64,000 bases of DNA from CAYJAY01 sp964370715 (GTDB lineage Bacteria > Bacillota > Clostridia > Oscillospirales > Ruminococcaceae), in assembly GCA_964370715.1 (NCBI GenBank), contig CAYJKJ010000008.1, forward strand, positions 1-64,000, read 5' to 3'. The notes below the pieces were generated by a model. That model was not told the DNA's origin and searched no databases. It saw only the letters and a program-made list of their open reading frames with translations. The number at the start of each line of letters is the position of its first letter. The first letter of the stretch is position 1. Made by a program: the position numbers and the translations under genes. Shown one piece after another: positions 16,560 through 26,743 of the stretch.

Positions 16560-16600
16560 AGAATACTAAATTAAATGCTTTTGAAAACTTTGGAGGGAAG

Positions 16601-19600
16601 ATGCTTAAACTAGTTGTTGGGCGAGCCGGAACGGGAAAGACAAAATACATAACCGATAGCGTTGTTTCGTTTGCAAATCAAAACCAAAACGTTATGTTGA
16701 TAGTTCCGGAACAGATTTCTTTTTTGTATGAAAAAAACATCGAAAAACAAGTTGGGCCAAACAAAGCGGATTTTGTTTCGGTTTTTAACTTTAAGAAACT
16801 TTGTTTTGAAATATTTAAACAAACGGGTTTTGTTGCAAGGCGAAGAATAGACGACGAAATTAGAACGGCGCTTGTAAAACGAGCTATCGCAAGCGTTGGA
16901 AGCGAACTTTCTCTTTTTGGGAAAAAGAAGGACACAGTTTCGTTTTGTTCGCTTATCTCTTATGTTTTAAGCGAACTTAAAAACAGCGGAGTTACCCCCG
17001 AAAAGGTTTTGGAGATTTCAACTGCAACGCAACAGGAGATAAGCAGGATTAAACTTTTGGAACTTTCAAAGATTTTTTTCGCCTATGAAAACATCGTTTC
17101 AAATAAATATCAAGACCCCTCCGACCAACTTTACAGCGCATCTTTAAAAGCAAAACAATGTGATGTTTTTTGCGGAAAACATATTATGTTTGATGGTTTT
17201 TCGGGGTTCACAGCGCCCGAAAAAAGCCTGCTACTCACTGCGCTTGAACAAGCAAAATCGGTGACTGTCACGTTTTGTTGCTCCGAAAACCTCGACGACA
17301 ACAGGTTCGAGACGGTTTCGAACAGCGCAAAAGCATTAAAAGCTTTCGCCGTTTCAAACAACATTCCGGTCGAATTTGTTCCGCTAAACCAAAAACATCG
17401 CTTTAAAACCAAAGGGCTTTTTAACCTTGAAACGTTTATATATGAGGGCGAATCTAGCGACGAAAGAGAGGGCGTTTTTTCGTATCATGCGCAAAATATA
17501 TCGGACGAAGTTCAAGTTTGTGCCGCCGAAATTGTGCGTCTTGTTCGGGAGGAACAGACGAGATTTTCCGATATAACGGTTGCGGTTCGGGATCTTTCGC
17601 AATATAAGCTGGCGTTTAAAAGAACGTTCGAGATGTATGACATTCCGTTTTTTTGCGATTTCGGGGAAACAGCGAGGTATAGCGCTGTTGCAAATTTCTT
17701 GAAATGTTGTTTTGACATAATCGACAAACCGAACATAGAAACGTTTTCAGAGCTTGTTAAAACGGGGCTTTTTCCGGTGTCGGATCTTGAACAAAACGAT
17801 TTTTTAAACTATGTGTATGTTTGGGGTTTATCGCTATTAGACCTTGAAAACGAGCTTACATATAACCCCTCGGGGCTTTCGGATAACCAACTTAACGACG
17901 TTGAAAAACAACAACTTTTTTCGATAAACGAAACCGCTAAAGCTTTGTATCGTCCGGTTAGAAAATTAATCGACAGTTGCAAAAACAAGCCGGCAAACGT
18001 TGTTATAAAAAACATTCTTTCGCTTGTTGAAAAGTTTGAGTTTAAAAAGAATATCGAAACTTCTTTGAGCGACCAGGATATTATGCAAAATTCGTTGGCG
18101 CTAGAAGCGGTTGAAAAGCTTTATGATATAACCAACAACGAGGTTGTGCCGGCGGCGGAACTTAAAGAACTATACACCCTTTTGCTGTCGGTGACAGAAG
18201 ATAGCGACATCCCAAAAACGCTGGAGCAGGTTCAAATAGGGACTGCCGACCGAATGCGAGCCGACAACCCAAAGATAGTTTTTTGTTTGGGGCTTAATAG
18301 CTCGGTTTTCCCAAGAGAACAGTTTGACCCACAGTTTCTAACGTTTAAAGAACGGGATATATTTTTTGAAAACGGAATAGATCTTGCGTTGAGGTTTGAA
18401 AATTCGGTGTCGCTTGAGGATGTCTTTTTCTATCGCACGTTGACCTATCCAACCGACAGGATATATCTTTTCAGCTCAAAACTCGATAGCTCAAAAAGCC
18501 CTCTCGAAAGAACGGCGTATCTTGCGGAGTTTTTTAAAGAGGGGAAAGAAACGCCACCGCCGGTTTTAAACGACACGTTTGCGTTTTCGGTTAATAGGAA
18601 AACGTTTGAACGAGAAGTTTCGAGCATAGTTTCAAAAAACAAAAACGCCAAAGGTTTTGTTTTGGAAAATGCTCTTCTTTCTAACGAATATAAACAAAAC
18701 ATCAAAACTCTTTTTGAACCGGTTGAGTATAAACTTGAAAACAGCGAAACGCTTGATAAGCTATATCCCAAAACGCTTTCTATTTCGCCCTCTAAAGTCG
18801 AGCAGTTTTCGACCTGTAGGTTTAGATATTTTTTAAACTACACTTTAAAACTACGACCTATTAAAAAAGCCGAGATGTCGCCCCTTGAAACGGGAAGTTT
18901 TTTTCATGCAATAATCGAGAGCGTTATGAAAAAATCCGACCTTAATCTTTCGAAACTTTCGATAGACGAGATTAAACAATTGGCGAAAACTTCGGGGGAT
19001 GAATATCTTGAAAAGCGTTTGGGCAAGCGGTTTGCAAACGATGCTAGAATTAAGTTTCTTTGTGAATTAATGATAACTCAAGCGGAACGGCTGCTTATTT
19101 ATATGCAAAAAGAGATGGAGCAATCCGAATTTCGAGCTTTTGGGGTGGAGGTTTCGACCGCAAGAGGGGGAGACTCGCCGCCGCTTGTTCTCAAAGCCCA
19201 AAACGGAGCGACCATCTATATCGAGGGTAAGGTAGATAGAGTTGATATCTTTGAAGAGGATGGCAAAAAATATATCAGGGTAATCGATTATAAATCCAGC
19301 AAAAAATCGTTTTCGCTAGATGACGTTGCGGTTGGAATTAACCTTCAGATGCTTATATATCTTTTTTCGCTGAGAAGAGCAAACGAAGGGGAGTTTAGGG
19401 GTGCGAATGTTGGGGGTGTTTTATATTTTCCTCTCGATCCATCGCCGACATCGAGCAACATTTCGGCAGAAACGGCGTATCGAATGGAGGGGCTTGTGTT
19501 GGATCAAAGCTCGGTCATTTCTGCAATGGAACGAGACGGAAACGGAATTTTTATCCCCGTTACCCTTAAAGCCGATGGAACTCCCAACAAAAGAGGTTCA

Positions 19601-19861
19601 AGCCTAAGCTCGCTTAAAAGATTTGATGCGATCGAAAAACACGTTGTTGAGTTGTTATATGAGATGGCGAAAAAGCTTTACGACGGAAACATCGATGCTG
19701 AACCGATCGAAAAACAAGGGGAAACAAATTGTTGTAACAACTGCGACTATCCGGCGGTTTGCAAAAAAAGCGAACTGACAAAAAGGCGACAAACGCCAAA
19801 AAATGCCGCAGTCTCAATGTTTCCAAACGAGGAGGAAATAGCCGATGAACTGGACCGATAG
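16601..19861 (+). CDS. addB: ATP-dependent helicase/nuclease subunit AddB
   Basis: A 1086-residue protein. Walker A GRAGTGKT lies at residues 7-14, as in AddB. The C-terminal third carries a RecB-type nuclease: VIDYKSSKK near residue 893, with an iron-sulfur cluster cysteine in FSTCRFRYF near residue 740 and a CCNNCDYPAVC cluster near residue 1043. AddAB processes double-strand DNA ends for RecA-dependent repair and replaces RecBCD in Firmicutes. The ATG has GGAGGG close upstream. addA overlaps the last 17 bases, the usual operon order. Confidence 0.95.
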   Translation: MLKLVVGRAGTGKTKYITDSVVSFANQNQNVMLIVPEQISFLYEKNIEKQVGPNKADFVSVFNFKKLCFEIFKQTGFVARRRIDDEIRTALVKRAIASVGSELSLFGKKKDTVSFCSLISYVLSELKNSGVTPEKVLEISTATQQEISRIKLLELSKIFFAYENIVSNKYQDPSDQLYSASLKAKQCDVFCGKHIMFDGFSGFTAPEKSLLLTALEQAKSVTVTFCCSENLDDNRFETVSNSAKALKAFAVSNNIPVEFVPLNQKHRFKTKGLFNLETFIYEGESSDEREGVFSYHAQNISDEVQVCAAEIVRLVREEQTRFSDITVAVRDLSQYKLAFKRTFEMYDIPFFCDFGETARYSAVANFLKCCFDIIDKPNIETFSELVKTGLFPVSDLEQNDFLNYVYVWGLSLLDLENELTYNPSGLSDNQLNDVEKQQLFSINETAKALYRPVRKLIDSCKNKPANVVIKNILSLVEKFEFKKNIETSLSDQDIMQNSLALEAVEKLYDITNNEVVPAAELKELYTLLLSVTEDSDIPKTLEQVQIGTADRMRADNPKIVFCLGLNSSVFPREQFDPQFLTFKERDIFFENGIDLALRFENSVSLEDVFFYRTLTYPTDRIYLFSSKLDSSKSPLERTAYLAEFFKEGKETPPPVLNDTFAFSVNRKTFEREVSSIVSKNKNAKGFVLENALLSNEYKQNIKTLFEPVEYKLENSETLDKLYPKTLSISPSKVEQFSTCRFRYFLNYTLKLRPIKKAEMSPLETGSFFHAIIESVMKKSDLNLSKLSIDEIKQLAKTSGDEYLEKRLGKRFANDARIKFLCELMITQAERLLIYMQKEMEQSEFRAFGVEVSTARGGDSPPLVLKAQNGATIYIEGKVDRVDIFEEDGKKYIRVIDYKSSKKSFSLDDVAVGINLQMLIYLFSLRRANEGEFRGANVGGVLYFPLDPSPTSSNISAETAYRMEGLVLDQSSVISAMERDGNGIFIPVTLKADGTPNKRGSSLSSLKRFDAIEKHVVELLYEMAKKLYDGNIDAEPIEKQGETNCCNNCDYPAVCKKSELTKRRQTPKNAAVSMFPNEEEIADELDR

Positions 19862-22800
19862 CCAAAAGAAAGCGATAGATTTTAAAGCGGGAAGCCTTCT
19901 TGTGTCGGCGGGTGCCGGAAGCGGAAAAACCGCCGTTTTGACCGAACGTTTTCTATCGCTTATAACGGGAGAAAACCCGATTGATGCCGACAAAATATTA
20001 GTTCTAACGTTCTCTAAAGCAGCGGCGAATGAACTTAAAACAAGGATATTCAACAAGCTTTATCAAGCGAGAACTAAAAACAAAAACGATAAAAACATCA
20101 ACCGTCAGATTCTTTTGCTTAAAAGAGCCGAGATAAACACGGTTCATTCGTTTTGCCTTAATACATTAAAACAGTATGTGTCGGCTTGTTCCCTTCCGAT
20201 TAACTTTGCGGTTGCCGATGGTTTTCAAACCGACCAACTTAAAGACCAAGCCGCCGACAGCGCTATTGCTATGCTATACCAAGATGAGGACAGCGGATTT
20301 AAACAACTGTCGAGTTATTTCAGCTCGTCGAGAAGCGACAACAAAGTTAAAGAAATTATAATTTCTTTTGATAATTTTCTTTCGATGTTTAAAGACAAAA
20401 AGGCTTTTAAAACATCATTCTTTGAATATCAAAATAACGAAACAGAGTTTGAAAAAAACCCTGTTATTAAAAACTTGTTTTTTGTTGCAAAAAGAGCGGC
20501 TGAGGCGGCATATTTCTATGCTTCAAAGGCGGCTGAACTTTGCTCTTTTTCAGAGGGACAAGAGGACAACGCAGTCAAAATTGGCGATGACGTCGATAAC
20601 ATATCAAAGTTGTTAAGCTGTATCGAACAAAACGATTGGGACAAAAGCCGAGAGACATTGAGGTCGATGGTGTTTGCCAATTTAAGAGCCGGCAAAAACT
20701 GCGACAAGGCGGTTAACGAGCAGATTAAAGACCTTAAGAAAAAATACAAAACCATCATCGATGAAACGGTTGGTGAAAAGATTTTTTATGAAGACAAAGC
20801 GGTTATATTAGAGGAGTTTAAACAGCTTTCTCCGATATATCAAAAACTTTTTTATGCGACAGAGGTTTTCTCAAACCAGTATCAAAATTTAAAGATGCAA
20901 AAAAATCTTGTGGATTTTTCCGATCTTGAACAAAAAACTATCGAACTTCTTTCAAATCAAGATGGGGGATGTTCGGCAATAGGGCAACAAGTGGCGGAAA
21001 ATTTCGAATATATAATGGTCGATGAATTCCAAGACACCAACGAGGTTCAAAGCAGAATTTTTGAGCTTGTCATGGGAGACAAACAAAACCTTTTTGCGGT
21101 TGGCGATATAAAGCAAAGCATCTATAGCTTCAGGCGAGCCGACCCAAAGATTTTTCTCGATCTTAAAGACCAAAGCCAACCGCTAGACCAAAACACGAGC
21201 AAGAGCTATCTTTCGCTAAACGAAAATTTCAGGAGCGAACCTTCGACGATCGACGTTATAAACCGGATATTTAACCCGGTGTTCACCAAAGATCTAGGGG
21301 ATGTCGACTACCAAAAAACCGAACAGTTAATAGCAAAAAGGCAAACGGAACTAGCCGTTTTTGGAAAACCGCTTTCGGTTGTTTTGGTAACCGAAAAGAA
21401 CCCCGAGGAAAGCGACGGGATAAAGGCGGAAGCTTTTTATATAGCCCAAAAGATTAAACAGCTAATCGAAAGTGGATACAAGATAAATGACAACGGAACT
21501 TATCGAGAGGCGCATCCTTCGGATTTCGCTATCCTTTTAAGATCGGCAAAGGGCAAGGCTTTGCATTATGCCGAAGCGTTGAAACAAGCGGCTATTCCGT
21601 CGACATCGACGGGAGCAGAGGATTTTTTCGAGAGCTATGAAATAGAACTGTTGGTGAGTTTTTTGAAGTTTTTGGATAACAACCAAAACGACATAGCTTG
21701 TGCCGCCGTTATGCTCTCGCCGTTGTTCGGGTTTTCGCCCGATGAAATAGCCGAGATTTCTATAACCGAATCTGGCGAAGACAAAACAAAACCTTCTCTT
21801 TACCGAAAACTCTTGCAAAGTAAAAACGAAAAAGCGAAAAAATTCGTCGAGACCATAACCCGGTTCAACATTAAAAAAACCGGCGTTTCTGTTGTCGAGT
21901 TGCTCATTTCTATTCTTGATATCAACAACGCCGAACTCGTCATTTGCCTTGGCGAAAAGTTTGACACCAAAAGCGACAACATATCAAGCCTTTTAACGCT
22001 TGCGGAAAGCTATTCCGAGCGACAGGATGCGACATTAAAAGGCTTTGTTGATATGATAGATTTTGCAAAGAAAAATGATAAAGATATCGTTTCGGGGGAG
22101 GGGGGAACCAAAAACGGCGTTTCGATTATGACGGTTCATAAATCAAAAGGGCTTGAATGGCCCGTTGTGTTTGTTGCTAACGCTAAAAACCAGTTTAACA
22201 AAACCGACGTTAAAGGAACTATCATCTTTGACAACGATGTTGGAATCGGCGCCAAGCTTCGATATGTCGACGGCGAGGGCGAGCTTTTTCCAAAGCTTAA
22301 AAAAACCGCTGCTTTTCGTTCGCTTGAACTTTCGACCGAACAAAAACTGCAAAGCGAACAGATGAGGGTTTTTTATGTTGCGGCGACTAGAGCGAAGCAA
22401 AAAATATTTGTCACCGCAGGTTTTAAAACCCAAAAAGATCGAGCGTCGCTGTTTCACGGATGTTATACAAACAGTATATTATATAATGATTATACGGTTT
22501 CTCGTCAAGATTCTTTTTTGAAATGGTGTTTAATATCGCTTTTGTATAAATATTTGCCCATAAAGGTAGACAAAGAAAGCTTTCCGCCCTTGATTGAAGG
22601 AGAGATTTTTTCTATCGAGCAGGTCGAGGTTGACACGAAAGATATCTCTACACCACAACAAGAGCAACAAACTTTTGAGCTGGAATTTGACAATCAAGAG
22701 ATTCTCCAAAAGATTAATTTTGTTCCAAAAACAAAAGAGCTTTCGATCGTGCCGCAAAAGCTTTCGGTTTCCGCCATAGCGAAACAGGGGAAAAGAAGGT

Positions 22801-23336
22801 TGCAGATGCCGTATTTTGCTTTTTCTTCGGGCGGGCGTTCGGCAAAAAAGGGAACAGCTATACACACGTTTATGCAGTTTTCAGATTATGCTAATGCGAA
22901 AAAAGACGTCGAAAGCGAATTGAAACGGCTTGTTGATATGGAGTATATGACAAGCGAGGATGCAGAATTGGTTGATGTTAAAAAGCTTGCAACGTTTTTC
23001 AAAAGTGACCTTGCGGCGAGAGCTTTTAGCGGAACGGCGCTTAGGGAATACAGCTTTTTCGATTACATAAAAGCCGGCAGCATAACCCCTCTTTCGAGCG
23101 AATTTTTAAACGAAGAAATAGTTGTTCAAGGGATAGCCGATCTCATAATAATAGAACCCGACGGGGTTGTTTTGGTTGATTATAAATCGGATAACGTTGA
23201 AAATCTTTCGATTTTAAAAGGGCGGTATGAAACCCAATTGATGCTCTATACAAACGCTATCGAAAAACGGCTTTTAAAAAAGGTTAAACAAAGGGTTATA
23301 TATTCTTTTCATCTTGATGATTATATAAGCTTTTAA
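19845..23336 (+). CDS. addA: ATP-dependent helicase/nuclease subunit AddA
   Basis: A 1163-residue UvrD-like helicase with a C-terminal nuclease. Walker A is SAGAGSGKTAVL near residues 21-32, motif II is VDEFQDTNEVQ near residue 391, and motif III-like GDIKQSIYSFRRADP follows near residue 418. VHKSKGLEWPVVF near residue 764 and FYVAATRAKQKIF near residue 843 are later helicase motifs. The nuclease site includes GIADLIII and VLVDYKSD near residues 1100-1117. AddA is the translocating motor and cuts one strand. The start overlaps addB. Confidence 0.96.
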   Translation: MNWTDSQKKAIDFKAGSLLVSAGAGSGKTAVLTERFLSLITGENPIDADKILVLTFSKAAANELKTRIFNKLYQARTKNKNDKNINRQILLLKRAEINTVHSFCLNTLKQYVSACSLPINFAVADGFQTDQLKDQAADSAIAMLYQDEDSGFKQLSSYFSSSRSDNKVKEIIISFDNFLSMFKDKKAFKTSFFEYQNNETEFEKNPVIKNLFFVAKRAAEAAYFYASKAAELCSFSEGQEDNAVKIGDDVDNISKLLSCIEQNDWDKSRETLRSMVFANLRAGKNCDKAVNEQIKDLKKKYKTIIDETVGEKIFYEDKAVILEEFKQLSPIYQKLFYATEVFSNQYQNLKMQKNLVDFSDLEQKTIELLSNQDGGCSAIGQQVAENFEYIMVDEFQDTNEVQSRIFELVMGDKQNLFAVGDIKQSIYSFRRADPKIFLDLKDQSQPLDQNTSKSYLSLNENFRSEPSTIDVINRIFNPVFTKDLGDVDYQKTEQLIAKRQTELAVFGKPLSVVLVTEKNPEESDGIKAEAFYIAQKIKQLIESGYKINDNGTYREAHPSDFAILLRSAKGKALHYAEALKQAAIPSTSTGAEDFFESYEIELLVSFLKFLDNNQNDIACAAVMLSPLFGFSPDEIAEISITESGEDKTKPSLYRKLLQSKNEKAKKFVETITRFNIKKTGVSVVELLISILDINNAELVICLGEKFDTKSDNISSLLTLAESYSERQDATLKGFVDMIDFAKKNDKDIVSGEGGTKNGVSIMTVHKSKGLEWPVVFVANAKNQFNKTDVKGTIIFDNDVGIGAKLRYVDGEGELFPKLKKTAAFRSLELSTEQKLQSEQMRVFYVAATRAKQKIFVTAGFKTQKDRASLFHGCYTNSILYNDYTVSRQDSFLKWCLISLLYKYLPIKVDKESFPPLIEGEIFSIEQVEVDTKDISTPQQEQQTFELEFDNQEILQKINFVPKTKELSIVPQKLSVSAIAKQGKRRLQMPYFAFSSGGRSAKKGTAIHTFMQFSDYANAKKDVESELKRLVDMEYMTSEDAELVDVKKLATFFKSDLAARAFSGTALREYSFFDYIKAGSITPLSSEFLNEEIVVQGIADLIIIEPDGVVLVDYKSDNVENLSILKGRYETQLMLYTNAIEKRLLKKVKQRVIYSFHLDDYISF

Positions 23337-23365
23337 ATTAAAATTTGATTTTGTGGGAATGATGT

Positions 23366-25873
23366 ATGCAAAGATTAATTATAGAAAACAAAAAGAATAT
23401 AGACTGTATACTGGCGATGTTTGTCGTTTTTTCGGCTGTTTTATTTGTGTCGGTTTTAACGCTTAGAACCGACATCATAGAGTTTTTGAAATGGTGGTTT
23501 GTCTTTTTTGTTTTTTCGACCATAACGTTGCCGATAACGACGGCGGTTTTTAAGAATTTTTTCGACAAAGGATATGTTTTCGGAAAAACGTTGGGGCTTT
23601 TGTTTAGCGCCCTTGTGCTTTGGCAACTGTCGCATTTTAAGCTGGTGGAGTTTTCTTTTTTTGGTTGCCTGTTGTCGGTGGGGTTTGTTTTTGCGATATG
23701 TTTTCTGTCGTTTAAAAAGCTTAATTTAAAACCCAAAATATCGATAGACGACGTTAAAACAATGGTTGCTATAGAGGTCATCTTCTTTGCGTTTCTATCG
23801 TTTTGGACGATGACCGAATCGATATATCCATTTTTATACTTCACCGAAAAACCGATGGATTTTGGTTTTCTTTCGGCGATAAGGCGTTCGGATTTTCTTC
23901 CGGCAAACGACATATGGTTTGCCGGCGAGTCGATAAACTACTACTATTTTGGCCAGTATATATTTGCGTTTTTAGGGGAGCTTTTAAACAGCAGTTTTCA
24001 AGCGAACTATAGCATGGCGGTAGCTTCGGTTGCGGCGCTTGCTTGCGCTATGTCGCTGAGCCTTGGTCAAACTATCGCAAAAGATGTTTTGTCAACAGCG
24101 TTTACCGTGCTTAAAGATTCGGTGAAAAATATATTGGCTTGGGTGTGTGGGTTGTTGACGGTTTTTCTAGTTAACTTCGCCGGAAACAGCCATAGTTTCT
24201 TTTATGGTGAAAAACATATCGGAAACGGCATACTAAAGTTTTTGGTCGAAAAGGGGATAGTTCCGATAGAAAGCAACATAACGGATTTTTATTTCTTTTA
24301 TTCAACAAGATTTATAGGACACAACCCCGATTCAAACGACCAAACGATACATGAATTCCCGTTTTATTCCTACATTCTCAAGGATCTCCACGCCCACGTT
24401 GCAAGCATCGTCACGGTGGTGGTTTTCATTGCGGTTATCTATGCGATAGTAAAAAGGCTTCTCTTAAAGGAGAGTTTTAAAAGCCTTTTGTTGCCGATAG
24501 TTGTTGCGGGGATTTTGCTTGGAACTATGCAGATGACAAACTATTGGGATTATATAATCTACACAGGTTTTTTTGCTGTTTTGCTCTTTTTCTCGGCACT
24601 GTCGTTTAAAGATGACGGTGTCAAAAAAAATGAAGCGGTAGATTTTTTGGGTCTCACGTCGGTTGTTTTGGCGGTAGCTCTTGTGTTTTTGTTTGTTCCA
24701 AACGCAATGTATTATGTTCCTCTTTATATATGTATACTGCTTTTGGCGGTTGTTTTCTATCGTTCGAGAGCGACGTTTATTGCAAGGGCGACGGTGTATT
24801 TCATGCTCGCATTCACCGTCGCAAATTTAATTGGGCTTCCGTTTAGCGTTAACTTCACGATGTTTTCGAATTCAATTAAGCTAGTTCCAAACTCAACGGA
24901 ACTTTGGCAGTATATGCTGGTGTGGTTGGGGCATATCGTTTGCGCAGTTATGCTAAGTGTTTTAATATTTATTAACAACAGAAAACGAAACGACGACATT
25001 GGTTTTTTCGGGCGGCTTTCATTCAGCGATTTGCTTTTACTGATAACCATTTTTTATGGGTTGGTTTTGATAATCGTACCCGAGATTATATATGTTGTCG
25101 ATATATATGTTGGGCATCTTCGAAGCAACACGATGTTTAAATTCACATACCAAGGATTTATGTTGTTGTCGATTGGGATGGCGTTTTGTCTGTTGAAGGC
25201 GGTTATCTTTTTGATAAAATCGATTATGGATAAAAAGAAAAAGACTAACATATTGTTTTCTTCCATCTCGTGCGTTGTGGCGGTTGCTATGATTGTGGTG
25301 GTTGGAACGTATCCTGTTGTTTCGTTTAAGCAAGCTCTTTTTTTCTACAGCGGAACGGACGACAGAATTTTCAAGGGGATCGAAAGCGGATTTTCCTATG
25401 TTAAAAATATGGATAGCCCCGAAATCCCGGGATATTTAAGAGGTGAACTTAAAGGAACGGTCGAGATTGCGGAATGGTTTAACGAAACAAAAGACGGAAA
25501 CTTTAACATTCTCGAGGCATATGGAGCGAGCTTTTCAAACTATGCTTTGGTGTCGTCCTACACCGGGCTATCAACGGTTTTGGGGCAACGTTCCCATGAA
25601 CTGTTGTGGCGACATAATCCGCTTTTGCCAAACGAAGCGCATGAGCTTATCGATCAAAGAGAACATGACGTTAAAACGGTTTATTTTTCGCAAGATAAGC
25701 AACAAGCTTTGGAGGTTATCGAAAAATACGATATTAAATACATCGTTGTAGGGCCGCTTGAAAAGCAACTGGGCGAAAGCATCGGGCTTGTTATAGATCA
25801 TCAAACTTTAAGTGAACTAGGGGAAGTTGCGTTTGAAAGCAATGGGGCGTATGTTATAGAGGTGTATTCGTAA
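23366..25873 (+). CDS. DUF2298 (Chlor_Arch_YYY) polytopic membrane protein
   Basis: An 835-residue protein with about 18 hydrophobic segments. ANDIWFAGESINYYYFGQY near residue 183 carries the YYY signature of the DUF2298 family, and HEFPFYSYILKDLHAHV near residue 330 is a second conserved loop. A soluble segment of about 160 residues forms the C-terminus. The family is usually regarded as putative GT-C-type glycosyltransferases or polysaccharide membrane proteins; the activity is not shown. It starts 29 bases after addA, with GGGAATG upstream of the ATG, so it may be read with addBA. Confidence 0.75.
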   Translation: MQRLIIENKKNIDCILAMFVVFSAVLFVSVLTLRTDIIEFLKWWFVFFVFSTITLPITTAVFKNFFDKGYVFGKTLGLLFSALVLWQLSHFKLVEFSFFGCLLSVGFVFAICFLSFKKLNLKPKISIDDVKTMVAIEVIFFAFLSFWTMTESIYPFLYFTEKPMDFGFLSAIRRSDFLPANDIWFAGESINYYYFGQYIFAFLGELLNSSFQANYSMAVASVAALACAMSLSLGQTIAKDVLSTAFTVLKDSVKNILAWVCGLLTVFLVNFAGNSHSFFYGEKHIGNGILKFLVEKGIVPIESNITDFYFFYSTRFIGHNPDSNDQTIHEFPFYSYILKDLHAHVASIVTVVVFIAVIYAIVKRLLLKESFKSLLLPIVVAGILLGTMQMTNYWDYIIYTGFFAVLLFFSALSFKDDGVKKNEAVDFLGLTSVVLAVALVFLFVPNAMYYVPLYICILLLAVVFYRSRATFIARATVYFMLAFTVANLIGLPFSVNFTMFSNSIKLVPNSTELWQYMLVWLGHIVCAVMLSVLIFINNRKRNDDIGFFGRLSFSDLLLLITIFYGLVLIIVPEIIYVVDIYVGHLRSNTMFKFTYQGFMLLSIGMAFCLLKAVIFLIKSIMDKKKKTNILFSSISCVVAVAMIVVVGTYPVVSFKQALFFYSGTDDRIFKGIESGFSYVKNMDSPEIPGYLRGELKGTVEIAEWFNETKDGNFNILEAYGASFSNYALVSSYTGLSTVLGQRSHELLWRHNPLLPNEAHELIDQREHDVKTVYFSQDKQQALEVIEKYDIKYIVVGPLEKQLGESIGLVIDHQTLSELGEVAFESNGAYVIEVYS

Positions 25874-25875
25874 TA

Positions 25876-25905
25876 TTGATTTACACCCCCTCTTTGTGGT
25901 ACAAT
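25876..25905 (+). promoter_or_regulatory. Promoter before the TtcA-like operon
   Basis: TTGATT (25876-25881), 18 bases, TACAAT (25900-25905) with a TGG just before it (extended -10). A small GGCTTT-GAAA-AAAGCC hairpin follows in the leader near 25928. Confidence 0.65.
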
Positions 25906-25978
25906 TAAAAGGATAATATTTTGTTTAGGCTTTGAAAAAAGCCGAATTTTTAAACAATATAAATTAAAATGGAGGTTT

Positions 25979-26743
25979 ATGCAAATAGAACAGGTGCATA
26001 AAACTATCTGTATGAAGATGCTTGAGGGACGTGTGCGAAAAGCGTGTGTTCAATATGATATGATAAATAATGGAGATAGGGTTGCGGTTGGAGTTTCGGG
26101 CGGAAAAGACAGCGTGGCTTTGCTATATTGTCTTGCAAAATTAAGAAGCTATTGCGAGATAGATTTTTCGCTGGTCGCAATAACGGTAGACCCTTGTTTT
26201 AACAACGTTGAAACGGATTATTCCGCAATCGAAAAACTTTGCGAACAGCTAGAGGTTCCGCTTGTTATAAAAAGAACCGAGCTTGGAAACATAATCTTTG
26301 ATATAAGAAAAGAGAAAAATCCATGTTCGCTTTGCGCAAGGATGAGACGGGGGATTTTGCATGATCTTTGCGTTGAAAACGGTTGCAACAAGATAGCGCT
26401 GGGACATCATATGGACGACGTTGTCGAAACATTTTTTATGAATATCTTCCACGAGGGAAGAATAGCGAGTTTCCAACCGAAATCATACCTTTCGAGAAAA
26501 GATATAACGATGATTAGGCCGCTTGTTCTTTGCAAAGAACAAGAGATTATTAATGCGTCAAAAAGAGAAAATCTGCCTGCTGTTAAAAGCGTTTGCCCAA
26601 AAGACGGTTGTTCCGAGAGGCAGAACATGAAAGAATTTATCAATCAAAAGGAAAAAGAATATAAAAATTTAACGATAAAAGTTTTCGGAGCCTTAAAGCG
26701 AGGAAATATTAGCGGTTTTGGGGTGGACAACGAGTATGAATGA
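25979..26743 (+). CDS. TtcA-like PP-loop ATPase (tRNA thiolation family)
   Basis: A 254-residue cytoplasmic protein. The PP-loop SGGKDS lies at residues 40-45. A CxxC pair, CSLCARMRRG, lies near residues 116-119, and LGHHMDDVVETFFMN near residue 142 is typical of TtcA, which makes 2-thiocytidine 32 in tRNA. A further cysteine pair is in VCPKDGC near residue 207. The GGAGG site is only three bases from the ATG at 25979, so an in-frame ATG at 26012 or 26018 is a possible alternative. It overlaps the next gene by eight bases. Confidence 0.85.
   Translation: MQIEQVHKTICMKMLEGRVRKACVQYDMINNGDRVAVGVSGGKDSVALLYCLAKLRSYCEIDFSLVAITVDPCFNNVETDYSAIEKLCEQLEVPLVIKRTELGNIIFDIRKEKNPCSLCARMRRGILHDLCVENGCNKIALGHHMDDVVETFFMNIFHEGRIASFQPKSYLSRKDITMIRPLVLCKEQEIINASKRENLPAVKSVCPKDGCSERQNMKEFINQKEKEYKNLTIKVFGALKRGNISGFGVDNEYE

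Noticed and set aside
23338..23913. 191-codon minus-strand ORF
   Set aside because: It lies antisense to the start of the DUF2298 gene, has no ribosome-binding site and an unlikely composition.
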